Positions 36,871-47,406 of a stretch of DNA of 64,000 bases are shown in pieces. The stretch is taken from NCBI GenBank assembly GCA_907165135.1, contig OU015568.1:13276501-13340500 (forward strand), in the 5' to 3' direction. Every line of letters starts with the position of its first letter. Position 1 is the stretch's first letter. This stretch comes from Oikopleura dioica (taxonomy: Eukaryota > Chordata > Appendicularia > Copelata > Oikopleuridae). Position numbers and translations under genes: made by a program. Below the pieces are notes generated by a model. The model made no database searches. It was given only the letters and a program-made list of their open reading frames with translations, and was not told the DNA's origin.

Positions 36871-37464
36871 ATGTCTACTGCTGCTCGGCGACGTCTTATG
36901 CGGGATTTTAAAAGACTCCAGGAAGACCCCCCAGCTGGTGTTTCCGGAGCCCCAACAGACAACAATATTCTCCTCTGGAACGCTGTAATATTTGGCCCGG
37001 CAGATACACCGTTTGAGGACGGGACGTTCAAACTAACCATAGAATTTACAGGTACACTTTCAAACTTGGCTCTATCTGAAATCAAATTGTAGAGGAGTAT
37101 CCAAATAAACCGCCCGTCGTGAGATTTACCTCTAAAATGTTCCATCCGAATGTTTACGCGGATGGGTCCATATGCCTTGATATCCTGCAAAACCGCTGGT
37201 CGCCCACATATGATGTGTCTTCTATCTTGGTTGGTTGTGCATGAGTAGTAATGAAGCATATATAACTCCGTATTCGTTCACTTTCATTTCTGTTCAAACA
37301 AGTGTAAATTTGCCTTTTAGACATCCATTCAATCACTTCTCGATGAACCGAACCCCAACTCACCCGCCAATTCCCAAGCCGCTCAACTCTTCCAGGAAAA
37401 TAGACGAGAATATGAAAAGAAAGTGATGCAGGTCGTCGAGCAGAGGCTGGAAGGAGGACGATGA
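36871..37464 (+). CDS. UBE2A: RAD6-type ubiquitin-conjugating enzyme E2
   Basis: Three exons (36871-37051, 37093-37229, 37321-37464) give 153 aa, matching UBE2A/UBE2B (152). The start [20 protein letters not shown], the HPN triad with the catalytic Cys ([20 protein letters not shown]) and [20 protein letters not shown] are diagnostic. It works with RAD18 on PCNA and with RNF20/40 on histone H2B. The C-terminus is short and lacks the acidic tail of yeast Rad6. A TTTTCAG acceptor lies 13 bp before the ATG. The gene is 204 bp beyond FH, wider than the gaps inside the candidate operon. Confidence 0.96.
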
Positions 37465-37804
37465 GTAGTCCCGCATCTCATTCCTCACTCCTTAGTTTCT
37501 CTTCAGTGAAGAGCCACATTCTCACTTTTTATGTAGCAATAAATTATTGTGTGAAAAAACCTCTTGATGAAAAACAAAGACTTCACAGCAGTTGAGTGTT
37601 TTTGTTCAGATGATCTTGAATGAATCGGCTGGGATGCACCAGAAGCAGGCTAGTTAGATCCAAGTTAGCAGTGAACATCGAAAGCTTGCAAAATGCGTTG
37701 AAATTTGTTCATGAAACTGGGCATTGTTCTTATGTGGAGGGTTTCAACTATGAAACTTTTGAGATTGTTATATTGAAGTGATCATTTGGAAACCCCGTTA
37801 CTAG

Positions 37805-38765
37805 ATATCCGACGATGTATTTTGCAAATACGGCGCTTGGAGGACCTTTTCGCAGCTCGATAGTAACTCTCAAAGATCAGCAATTCACAGTCTTTACTCG
37901 ACGCCTTCTATAGATCGAAAGTTCAAAATTTCTGAGTTTTCAAAGAATGCCTCAACATCTTTGAATCTCCAAAATGACCTGCCAGATTTCGAAGTTGCAG
38001 CTTCTTACCAATACCTGTCGAGACTTCCCAAATCAAAACCGCTTGTAAATGCTGACAGTCTTGTATTGTTTGAGGATAAGCAAATGGATTCTGAACTCAA
38101 GGAAAACGTTCTTGAGGCGATTGTCTGTCAGATGCTTTTCAACTCGTCTCTTAGAGGTTTGATACTACGATTATTTCTAAAAAAATATTTTTAGACAAAC
38201 TTAAATCGGTGACACAAGTTATCGAACGCGCTTCATCAAGTGGAATCAGGTCGTCCGGAGCTCTTAGTCTTGTGTATCAATATGCGAGAGTGGCTGGTAC
38301 CCATGAGAAAAATTATTTACTCGGAGTGAAAGATCAGTTCCTGGAATACGCAGAGCGACTGCAAATCGTTGATGATACGTTTACTTTGATAAGACTGGGT
38401 AATGCTTTAGAAGTTCTGAATTTCGATGATATCAAGTCCTTCTTTCCCTACTTGGAAATTCTTGCGAATATGAAGCCTTCAACTATTCGACCGACAATAA
38501 CAACGACTCTAGCACAGTACACAAGGCCGCAAAAACCTCAGCAAACCAGCAATCCATACGTTTCAGTATCTCCTTCTTTTGCAAACCCTTATCATCGAGA
38601 ATATCAATTTCGAAGCGATTTTCGAAGCCAACTCGAACGCCTGGTCGAGTTTCCATCATATCTTGCTCTGGTTATGCCTTATTTGACGAAGAAGCAGCGA
38701 GATTTACTGCGAAGCAGAGTTAAAAGAACCCATTTACTGAATATCGAACGCGGTTACGATCAGTA
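37805..38765 (+). CDS. Probable large lipid transfer protein (vitellogenin/apolipoprotein-type), partial
   Basis: An exon begins after an ACTAG acceptor (ending 37804) and is open to 38156, then a 37-nt intron, then a second exon from 38195 that runs into the assembly gap at 38766. The second exon reads like the alpha-superhelical lipovitellin region: SSGALSLVYQYARVAG, then a helix pair ending LGNALEVLNFDDIKSFFPYLEI, comparable to the repeated A-L-G-N-A-x-x-x-S-I-x-x-x-x-P-Y-L pattern of large lipid transfer proteins. These proteins load and carry lipids into oocytes or plasma. The N-terminus is not resolved upstream (37560-37800) and the C-terminus is lost in the gap. MTP-like proteins are an alternative. 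Confidence 0.5.
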
Positions 38766-39265
38766 NNNNNNNNNNNNNNNNNNNNNNNNNNNNNNNNNNN
38801 NNNNNNNNNNNNNNNNNNNNNNNNNNNNNNNNNNNNNNNNNNNNNNNNNNNNNNNNNNNNNNNNNNNNNNNNNNNNNNNNNNNNNNNNNNNNNNNNNNNN
38901 NNNNNNNNNNNNNNNNNNNNNNNNNNNNNNNNNNNNNNNNNNNNNNNNNNNNNNNNNNNNNNNNNNNNNNNNNNNNNNNNNNNNNNNNNNNNNNNNNNNN
39001 NNNNNNNNNNNNNNNNNNNNNNNNNNNNNNNNNNNNNNNNNNNNNNNNNNNNNNNNNNNNNNNNNNNNNNNNNNNNNNNNNNNNNNNNNNNNNNNNNNNN
39101 NNNNNNNNNNNNNNNNNNNNNNNNNNNNNNNNNNNNNNNNNNNNNNNNNNNNNNNNNNNNNNNNNNNNNNNNNNNNNNNNNNNNNNNNNNNNNNNNNNNN
39201 NNNNNNNNNNNNNNNNNNNNNNNNNNNNNNNNNNNNNNNNNNNNNNNNNNNNNNNNNNNNNNNNN
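38766..39265. other. Assembly gap, exactly 500 N
   Basis: The length is exactly 500, the same as the gap at 59309-59808, so it is a placeholder of unknown true size. It ends exactly at the first base of terminal repeat A1 of the retroelement, as expected when an assembler breaks at a repeat boundary. Confidence 0.98.
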
Positions 39266-39510
39266 GACCTGACCAAAAATCTGGGTGCTCAAACATAGCA
39301 AGCCTCGTTGTTGTTGAGATGCTGTTGAGGTGACGCTTAGTGCGCGCCACCCCTGTTTTGCAGTTTTGTCTCTAGAATTGTTGTGCGCGCGGGCGCGGCG
39401 CAAGTCGAAAAGCTCATTCGCGTTAAAAAGCACGCTCGTGCGGCCGATTTTTCGGAGTTCTCCGATGTGACCGACTTAGCGATGCTTTTTATACTTTATT
39501 TAATTCTAGC
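39266..39510 (+). repeat. Split direct repeat A1 (5' end of retroelement)
   Basis: The 245 bp are identical to A2 (56954-57197) except one T. It starts GACCTGACCAAAAATCTGGG and ends TTAATTCTAGC, contains a very GC-rich core (GCGCGCGGGCGCGGCGC) and a late TTTATACTTTATTT block that could be a promoter. The base before it is N, so the true 5' limit cannot be checked directly. The B1|A2 junction supports this exact start. Confidence 0.9.
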
Positions 39511-40070
39511 TCTTTACTCAGTACGGAGCCTAGATAGCGATCAAACCCCGATTATTCATTAATTAGGGAGTTTATTCCTTTCGCGGCAGCATTCATTGCT
39601 ACCAGCGCTTTTTCACGGGGCTCTATAATTCCTTGACCGGTTGAGCCCTCTCGCAAGCCACGGCTTCGCAGAGAAAGTTGTTTTCCCCAGCTTACTGGCG
39701 AATTACAACATTTTACACTTGCCGCTGTTCAGCGAAAAATAAGTGTAGCTCCTACTTGTCCAGCCTGGCGAATAGGTGTTTCGGAACGAGATAGACGGGC
39801 CGGTCGGCCCTTTTTATCCGTTTCCCCCTCGTTGATTTTTATTCGCGAGTTTTCCTCGTCGAAAAATCACTTTTGCGAGAGAGAGAGAGTGTGCTGGCGC
39901 TCGCCTACGCACACGTGCCCGGAGGGGATCATCCAGCCGCCGCGGCGTTTCAGCCACTCAGGAGCCGCGCGTGAGCTCGAGCGGTGACGGTGACTTTTTG
40001 AAAAGCCACTAATTACCTACCTTTTTCAAAAAAGAGAGCAATTTCTTTAGAGAAAAGACCCTTCTTCCGA
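39511..40070 (+). other. Retroelement leader region
   Basis: There is no ORF. A TTTCTTTAG acceptor ends at 40050, 20 bp before the first large ORF. The stretch between A1 and this acceptor could be a 5' UTR or an intron. A (GA)n-like tract lies near 39880. Confidence 0.5.
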
Positions 40071-43013
40071 ATGATAGATATACCTCCGGCCCTCAGGGAC
40101 AAGTATGACAGGGATTTTGCAGATCTGCACCCAGGTAGCTGGGATAAAAGACCGGATTATGGGGATCCCCAAAAAGTCCGAATCCCAAGAGGCCAATTAG
40201 ACCCACATACCGACCCAGGTTTCACAAGAGCGGCGTCTTGGGCAGCCAAGAATTCGAAAGTCCTTTCGAAACTCGGTGTGTTTCCAGTGTCGGATTCGGC
40301 TTGGTTGGTCGTGAATTGGGACGTGCTAGATTCGGAAACGAATGCGATTTGGAGCCTGAAACCGGGCAGAGATCCAGCACTACTGTATGCGCTAGCATCA
40401 GACTATTATTTAGTGCGTCTCGAACCTCGGGAGCGAGAAGATCCTCCACAAAACGGGGGGGAGGCTCAGAATGTCAGAACAGACTGGACGGAGCCTGTTC
40501 TCTGCTTCCTGAAGAAGGACATTACGGCGAGAGCCTTGCGGACAGTTCTGTCCAATCTAATCCAATTGGAATTGGGTCCTGAAACCAGGACAACGCTGTC
40601 AGATCTAGTCCTCGAATGCGCAGCACAGAACGTTCACAGGAAGTTCTCTCAGGGCTTGGTATTCTCAGGCTTCGGCGACCAAGAATCGATGATAAGAATT
40701 ATTCTGACCTCGGTGCCCACCTTCGGAAAGAAAAAGTCCTTCATCAAACCAGTCAACGGAGCTTTGAAAGGCCTGAACGGGCTAGAAGGTGATTTTAGAC
40801 AAGCATGGCTGTCATGGCTTCCTAAATCCAGACTAGGACCGTTGTGGTCATACCACAAAATGCTTCTAACATCGGTGCTCACCGATTCTTTCTGGAACTA
40901 CATCACTTGCAAAGTCCTGGAAACTACTCCGGACGAGCTCGAGAAACGAGAGTTGAGACCAGACCCCGAGTGGTGGTTCAATAATTTGGTGGCGTTCGCC
41001 ACAGTAGACTTGCTGGCGATGAGTGAAGAGATCCCGAACTCGCTGAGCCACCCGAAAGACTTCATTGAAGCGATAGTTGCCAACGCTGCGGCAACGGAGA
41101 AGTGGGTGTCGAAAGATACCCTCCAAAAAGCGAAAGTCATCAGAGAAAATCTGACGTTTCCCACAAAGGATCGGGACCGTAAAGGCGAAGGCCTCAGAAT
41201 GCGACTGATTTTGAACAATGCGGTCGCATGTGGGATAGAAAGATTGACAAAATACCTGGAAACAGGACGACTCCTTCCACTGGCGGCCGCTCGGCACCCT
41301 TTTTGGAGGCTCAAAATTAGAGCCCAGCTAGCGAAGAAATTGGCGGAACAGCTAAAATCGCCGGGGAATGGAAAGATGAAGGGCAGACTTGCCTTTAAAA
41401 CCCGCGACTGGAGGCGAGCAATCATGGAGAAAACCAGGACTACATTCGAATTCCCGGTGGATTTCTGCGATTACTCGCTCACGCCTGAAGATAAAGCCGA
41501 TCCGATTTTGTCTCTGTTCAGAGAAGTACTAGAAGGCTTCAAGGAGCGAAAGCTAACGGCGGAAGTGGTGTCCGAGTGGTACAAGGATATTCGCCAGACA
41601 TCCGAACAGACCATCCTGAAACAAAGAAGAACGTTTTGGGAGAAAAACCCACTGGTCAATGATGATTGGGAAACTATCAGAAAGGCCACACCGGACAATC
41701 ACTTTGACTTGGCGCGCTTCTCGTTCGAGCAAGCAGCAAAGAAGAATGCCAAAGGCCCGTTTTCCAAGATGCAACTGACTCCAGATCCTTGGTTCGAAAT
41801 GGTGAAAGATCATGCGTTGAGCAACGCCGACTCAGATCTAGCCTGGCAAATTCCTGACGACTTCTGGGAAGTCGCCGAAGCTGCGGGTAGCAGAGCCTGG
41901 AAAATTAGAGCGGCTAGACTGGCGAAGGCCGGAGCGGTGGGAGTTTTTGCAGCAAAAATATGCAACGAAACGCCGGATATTCCATTAGCGGATCCGCTAC
42001 ATGCAGTGGTAGAATATGCGGCGCAGACGCTCAGACACCCAGCTGAGTATTCACTCAGAGAAGCAATTGAGGTGGTAGCCGACAATTTACGGTATTCGTG
42101 CTCGGAAACGGGCGAGAAACCGTGCGAAGTCTGGAAGAAAATGGAACAAATGGCGACGAGCGTCGATGTAAGAGCGGTCTTCCCGCCTCCAGAGCTGGAG
42201 AACACTCAGAACTCCTTTCTATTGATGCATCGGGTCCCCTCGGCCTCAAAATCAAAGCTTCATTTTCAATGGATCGGAAACGACGCTGAAAGAGCAAAGG
42301 AGTCGATCTTGTGGAAAAAAGAGCATCCATGGAATAAGATTGGGTCAGTCATGACGATCGAGAAAGCGACCGCTATCTTAAACGACCTGGCGGAATTCAG
42401 ACCAACGGAAGCGGCGATGCTACTGAAATCAATGGCTAAATCTAGGCCAGCAGGGGAGGGGATCGTCCTTGTTGCCACGTCTGAACAGGCGCAACAGAAC
42501 TGGGTGGACTTAGCGACGGCTAAGCTACCAAAAGACGAAGAGCCTTCGGCGATCTGGCAGGAAGCGTTCGCTTCGCTAGAGTTTGCAGAACTGTCGTCAG
42601 TTAACAAAGCATCACCAGTGCTTTTGCGGCTAATTGAACACGATGAAAATCGTGGACTCTTCAGATGGCAAAGACTAATCTTCCGGGAGACCGACAATGG
42701 AATGAGATCCATCATTTGGAATACTCACAATCTGGTGGCTCCAGGAAAAGTAAGAATCCTGCGAGACTTTGTCAGCTGGGGAAAGGGACACCTTTCCAAC
42801 CGACACATTAGAAAATCGGAAAAGGAGAGAGAAATCTCTATTCGAGGACTTCGAGAAAACGGACTTCAGACAATGCAGCCTAGGACTAGGCAGAGGAGTT
42901 CTGAACAGACTCGCGTGCACAACGGCAACGTTGGCGAAACCATCATGGCTGGATCTAGTGTCAGTATCAGGTTTGGGCTATCGCCCTACAAAAGGGAAGA
43001 TCAGACCGTTTAA
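40071..43013 (+). CDS. Retroelement ORF 1: 980-aa orphan protein
   Basis: One uninterrupted frame of 980 codons starts at an ATG 20 bp after an AG acceptor. It is rich in Trp, Lys, Glu and Leu and predicted mostly helical, with no recognisable zinc finger, protease, helicase, methyltransferase or nuclease motif. Near the 3' end a second frame (42769-43062) becomes more protein-like (KRREKSLFEDFEKTDF, then a basic GLGYRPTKGKIRPFN), so a one-base frame break around 42770-42840 is likely and the true C-terminus may be the one ending at 43062. An AATAAA lies at about 43058-43064. By position it could be a structural (Gag-like) protein, but no sequence motif shows that. Confidence 0.75.
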   Translation: MIDIPPALRDKYDRDFADLHPGSWDKRPDYGDPQKVRIPRGQLDPHTDPGFTRAASWAAKNSKVLSKLGVFPVSDSAWLVVNWDVLDSETNAIWSLKPGRDPALLYALASDYYLVRLEPREREDPPQNGGEAQNVRTDWTEPVLCFLKKDITARALRTVLSNLIQLELGPETRTTLSDLVLECAAQNVHRKFSQGLVFSGFGDQESMIRIILTSVPTFGKKKSFIKPVNGALKGLNGLEGDFRQAWLSWLPKSRLGPLWSYHKMLLTSVLTDSFWNYITCKVLETTPDELEKRELRPDPEWWFNNLVAFATVDLLAMSEEIPNSLSHPKDFIEAIVANAAATEKWVSKDTLQKAKVIRENLTFPTKDRDRKGEGLRMRLILNNAVACGIERLTKYLETGRLLPLAAARHPFWRLKIRAQLAKKLAEQLKSPGNGKMKGRLAFKTRDWRRAIMEKTRTTFEFPVDFCDYSLTPEDKADPILSLFREVLEGFKERKLTAEVVSEWYKDIRQTSEQTILKQRRTFWEKNPLVNDDWETIRKATPDNHFDLARFSFEQAAKKNAKGPFSKMQLTPDPWFEMVKDHALSNADSDLAWQIPDDFWEVAEAAGSRAWKIRAARLAKAGAVGVFAAKICNETPDIPLADPLHAVVEYAAQTLRHPAEYSLREAIEVVADNLRYSCSETGEKPCEVWKKMEQMATSVDVRAVFPPPELENTQNSFLLMHRVPSASKSKLHFQWIGNDAERAKESILWKKEHPWNKIGSVMTIEKATAILNDLAEFRPTEAAMLLKSMAKSRPAGEGIVLVATSEQAQQNWVDLATAKLPKDEEPSAIWQEAFASLEFAELSSVNKASPVLLRLIEHDENRGLFRWQRLIFRETDNGMRSIIWNTHNLVAPGKVRILRDFVSWGKGHLSNRHIRKSEKEREISIRGLRENGLQTMQPRTRQRSSEQTRVHNGNVGETIMAGSSVSIRFGLSPYKREDQTV

Positions 43014-43825
43014 CACTGGAAACAAGAACAATTTCGTCAGGAGACCAAATAATACACAATAAATGAGTAGGGAAACCCCGTTTCATCAACAAATCCCCCA
43101 TTCAAGCGTCCGCTATTATAATCTGAAATCAACGAAGACCCACTCACCCTCAGGATCCTGAGATTAGTCATCAAGCCACGCTCAACCAAATGTTACTCAT
43201 CGCGGAGGCGGCACGTGCACCGCGCGCCCAATCAGGTGCGCCGCTCGGCTCAATCGCGCTTCGACTCACTGCCAGCATGAAGTAAATCACCATTTTTCTG
43301 ATCCAAAATGAATTGAAAGAGAAGCTGGCGGCCGTTTTCTTAGAGAAAAAGGTGAGAATAAGAGAAATGTTTCCGGCCCTTAATCTTCTGGTTTCAGAGA
43401 AAGCGAAAAGCCGGAGAATTGTCCGGACAATTTGGGAGCCGAATGGCTAAAATCGAGGCTAGAAGGAGCCAGTCTTCAGTCAGGCGATCGCCTTATACTT
43501 TTTCGGAGTGAACCCGCCCATTCTTCCTTGTTTATACCACTGCTCAAAAATCGCTCGTTTTTTCTGCTGCAAAAGAAGGGGAAACCCGTCCTTTATCTAC
43601 CCTTCTGTGCTGTGCAAATGCGTTTCGGCTGCGATCGCAACCTTTCCTCTTGCTTAAAACCTTCACACCCGTTGTTCTATTCATGCCAGTCCTGGTATTG
43701 TTGATCCTATAGGAAGCTTTTAGTTCTATTATCTGTTCTGTCTCTCTCCTGTAAGAAAATTTCAAGATAATATGTGTAACATGGCTAACCTATTCCCCTC
43801 TTTTCAGATCCGGAATCGGCTTGAG

Positions 43826-46581
43826 ATGTCCGACAAGGACGGGACACGCGAAGCAGAGCGAATGCTCGTCGACCAGCCCATGGACGACCCAGCTGATCTA
43901 CTGGACGAGGCTGACTTCATCGCTGGCTACAACGAGCACAACAGCGGCATCGAGCCCATCGAAACTGCTCCGGAACCGGAGGAATCAGCTTCAGCCCAGG
44001 GAACGCCAGTTCCAATGGAAGTGACGCCAATCGAAGATAGCATCACCATCCACGCGGTCGAAGATGAGGAAAATGATCTTCTAGGTAGGGAATTAGTGGA
44101 GGATGAATTTACCCACCCGTCGGTTTTGTTTTGGCGACTGCTAAAGAAACTGAAATTTACTTCGGCCCAAGTTCTCAGGCGATTTTGGTTAGCATTGAGG
44201 GTGTTCACCCAATTTAGGCTAACTTTTACTGAAAACGGTGCTATTAGAGTCGACAGACTACCGAAAGAATTCCTAATATGGGAACGATTTGCATTCCTGC
44301 TTATCGTGGCCCACGTACAGTTTTTTGAGTTCTATCTGACATTTGAAGGATTTACAATGTTAATCCTTATTTCAGGATCCCCAGGCCCACTGGTGATGGA
44401 TCTTCCGACTAGCGCGGACAACTCAAGAGCGGAAGACATGTCGCAGGACGAAGACGATCTTCTGGCTGAACAGCCAACATCAACTGAGCGGGAAACCGCA
44501 GGAAAGAAGAAAGTCTCGAAACCGCCTACAGCGAATCCGCTCCCAAAGTCGCCACCGGTGGTGATTTCGTCTGACGAAATGGATCATGACCGCCCTGGTC
44601 CTTCGGGTCTCCAGCAACAACAGCAACAGAAACCACAGCGGGCGCCGGAGAAAGTGGCTGAGAAGCCTAAAAAGAAGTACCATCCGAGGAGGATGCAACT
44701 CTGCCCGCCGTCGATGCGCAAAAAGCAGGTGGCGATCCAAATGGCGGCTGGCGAATCGTCAGATACGGACGAAGAGTCTGATAATCGAAAAAGCCGAGCG
44801 GCCGAGTCGGGAAACCGAAAAAGAGCATCAGACGAGGAGGCGAACGCCCACAAAAAGCAAAAGAAGGCGAATCGGCGGAGCCGGCGAATTCTGATCAGAA
44901 TGCCAGTGCCAGCGGTAGTAGCGGCAATAACAACAGCGAGTCAGCGGCAGGCGGCCAAGGTGGTGAAGGTTGGGTCATCCCGAGACGAGACACGGGCCCG
45001 CGATGGCCAACCACTTCGACAGCCACGCCAACTACGACGTCGACGTCTTCACCGACGGCGGATCGAGCTGGAGCTGAAACGAGGCGATCGCCGGGAAGAG
45101 GCCGCCCCCGCTCGATCATTGTGCAGCCACAAGTGAACAATAATCGCCAAGCCGAGGAAAGATACGATCCAGACCTGGCTTGGCATCAGCGTCGCTACCG
45201 TCGGCATTACTGGGATCACAGACACGGCGACATCCAGCGCGCCAATACCATGAAGAGGCTATCACGAGAACTCGTGTCGTTTGCCGATTACGCTGGCCGA
45301 AGGGGGTATGCGAGATACTTCCCAAACAGAACGATGCTAAAGATTGGGGAATCCCATTACTTCGGCCTAACCCCGATCGGGCCTCCTCCGAAGCTCCGCG
45401 AAGGCATCAAGAAAATGTTTATGGCCTTGGTAAACTTGAAGGAGGAAGATATGGGATTACCCTGGCGGGCCCCTCGATTTGACATCTTCCTGGATGAGTT
45501 GAACGAAGTGCAGCGAGCGTACTCAGAGAGACTAACAGCTCTGACGAACGCGTCCCAAGCGGGCTCGGCAACGACTCAAACTCCAGCGCGATCGCGTCAA
45601 CCAGGGGCTGAACAGCCACAACCTTCTACCAACAGACGACGATCGTCGAGCGAAACGGATTCCTTGCCGTCGTATTCAACGGCGATCAGACAAGCCCCGG
45701 CGCGCCGAAGTGTACAGCCACGTCCAGCTTCGCCTTTCAGAATCCGAGTTGAACAAGAAGAGGCGCCAATGGCTGTATCTCCTGTCGCATCTCCCGCTCG
45801 GGATCCGGAGGTCGTCATTACTGGAGTCAACGGAGCTCGAGCGAACGCTCCGGTCGCTGGAACTCGCCCAGATCCGGCTGAGACCTCAGCAAACGCAACG
45901 AACAGTTGGGGCCCGAAAAAAGCACCGAAACCGGAAGAGCTGGTCCCTCCTGAAGATCTGATGGCTGCAATGCCTCCGGGCGATCAGGACCCAGTGCTCA
46001 CTGAGGAGGAGAAGAAGAGAGATGGCTGGTTTTGGCTGATCAGCGACGCCCACTTCAACGTGGCTAGCTTGGGTATGCGACGCTTGTCGCCCAACTACAT
46101 CAACGACTGCGGTGTGCTGGCCCCCAAAGTGACGCCTCTGTTGCGCCGAAGAACGAAGTTCGAGCAGGACCTGCTGGCTCTTGGAGTGACGAAGACCGTA
46201 CACCCGGACAAGCATCGCGCTCGATTGGATGAGTTCATGGTCAAGACCGGCGATGAAAATCGCGTATTGATGCTAGCGACCCAAACTGTCCTCTGCTCAG
46301 ACGACCAGTGGTTCGATGTCATGAGCATGTTGCGCGAATTCGCGTTCAAGGCCTCCCCGGATCGCTTTCCGCTCTTCGAGTTGATGACGGTAGTCGTCAA
46401 CGAAGCCTTCAACCAAGGTGGACCCGCCGTTCGGCGCTTCGCACATCGAGCGGCGGAGCGTATCCTGAAATGGGGACTCGACGAAGCTCGCCACATCAAG
46501 GGGATCCCCGTGACGCTACAAGAAGCTCCTAGCCTTGGGACTTCGTTCGAAGGCGACTACTACGTCAACGCTACGCATTAA
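43826..46581 (+). CDS. Retroelement ORF 2: acidic, low-complexity protein in two overlapping frames
   Basis: Translation is taken from the ATG at 43826 (MSDKDGTREAER), 18 bp after a TTTTCAG acceptor, rather than from an in-frame ATG upstream of that acceptor. The first frame is open to 45136 but stops looking protein-like near 44870, after an acidic run and a Lys-rich nuclear-localisation-like run (HKKQKKAN). The other frame takes over there (EGESAEPANSDQNASASG) and runs to 46581, so a -1 shift, an intron or an indel lies near 44860-44890. Between 44084 and 44376 a GTAGGG...TTTCAG interval might be an intron. The C-terminal part holds a folded-looking region (DGWFWLISDAHFNVASLGMR to the end). 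I recognise no family. Confidence 0.55.
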
Positions 46582-47406
46582 TGGACTTACTCAAGTCTCG
46601 TAGGTAATTTCGCCCTCAAGATTTTTTCAGAATAATAATACTTATTCTAGCTTCAATGAAACACACCGGAACGGGAGAGCTCTCTCCAACCTTCACGACA
46701 CCATTGAGAGGACCCTCTCATCTTGACAAAGCGAAGTTCAATGTGACCTTCGCAGTCTGGCCTTGTACATTTCCCCCGAGAAGAAATCAGACGAGCCAGG
46801 TCTCCGTCGTCACGCCCTGGCCAGAGCAGCTTTCCATTTTTTTTTCAGGTAAATAAATAGCTCCTGTAGACGGAAAAATAACGTAAATTTAGTTTTCACG
46901 CGGCCCGAAAGCAGTACTTCCGCTCCCAGAGCAAGCTCCAAGCGATCGCTGTCTACTGCTGCCAAAAATAAGGGGAACCCCTTTTAGAGTACTTTTCTTC
47001 GAGTCATTCTGGCCTTCATATTGAAACTAAATGTTCAAACTCCGCTGTTTTTTCAATCGCTCCTTTTTTCTGCGCCCCTTTTTATACGTGCCTTTTTTCT
47101 CGCCTCTAACCTCCTTTTCCTCCTTGTTTTCATTGCCACGTCTTTCAACTACTCCACCTGCCTGTGCCATCCACATTAGTTCTTCTCTTGCCAAAACTCA
47201 AATCCTAATAAAAAAGGCAAGCCACAGTAAAACCCTTATAAATCCAGAAACTCTTCTGGATAGTGTTTTGGTGTTCCTTAAGCAGGGCTAGAACTAGCAA
47301 GTATGCAGAACTGCAGATAAATCACTATAAATCATGGGCTAATGGCATTATTTTCAGAGAATCGCATCTCGGCACAAGCAAAGTTTTTTGAGCAAAACGG
47401 AATAAT
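46582..47406 (+). other. Retroelement spacer between ORF 2 and the RING ORF
   Basis: No supported gene. A TTATTCTAG acceptor at about 46650 precedes a 66-codon frame (46656-46856) of unclear value. A second acceptor (ATTATTTTCAG, ending 47357) lies 49 bp before the RING ORF start. Confidence 0.4.

Noticed and set aside
38209-39433. Long frames on both strands spanning 38766-39265
   Set aside because: They are open only because the region is N. Only the parts on real sequence can be used.
39506-39521. An SL exon fragment after A1 (CTCTTTACTCA)
   Set aside because: Only 11 bases match the start of the SL gene region and the match ends at once, so chance is more likely.
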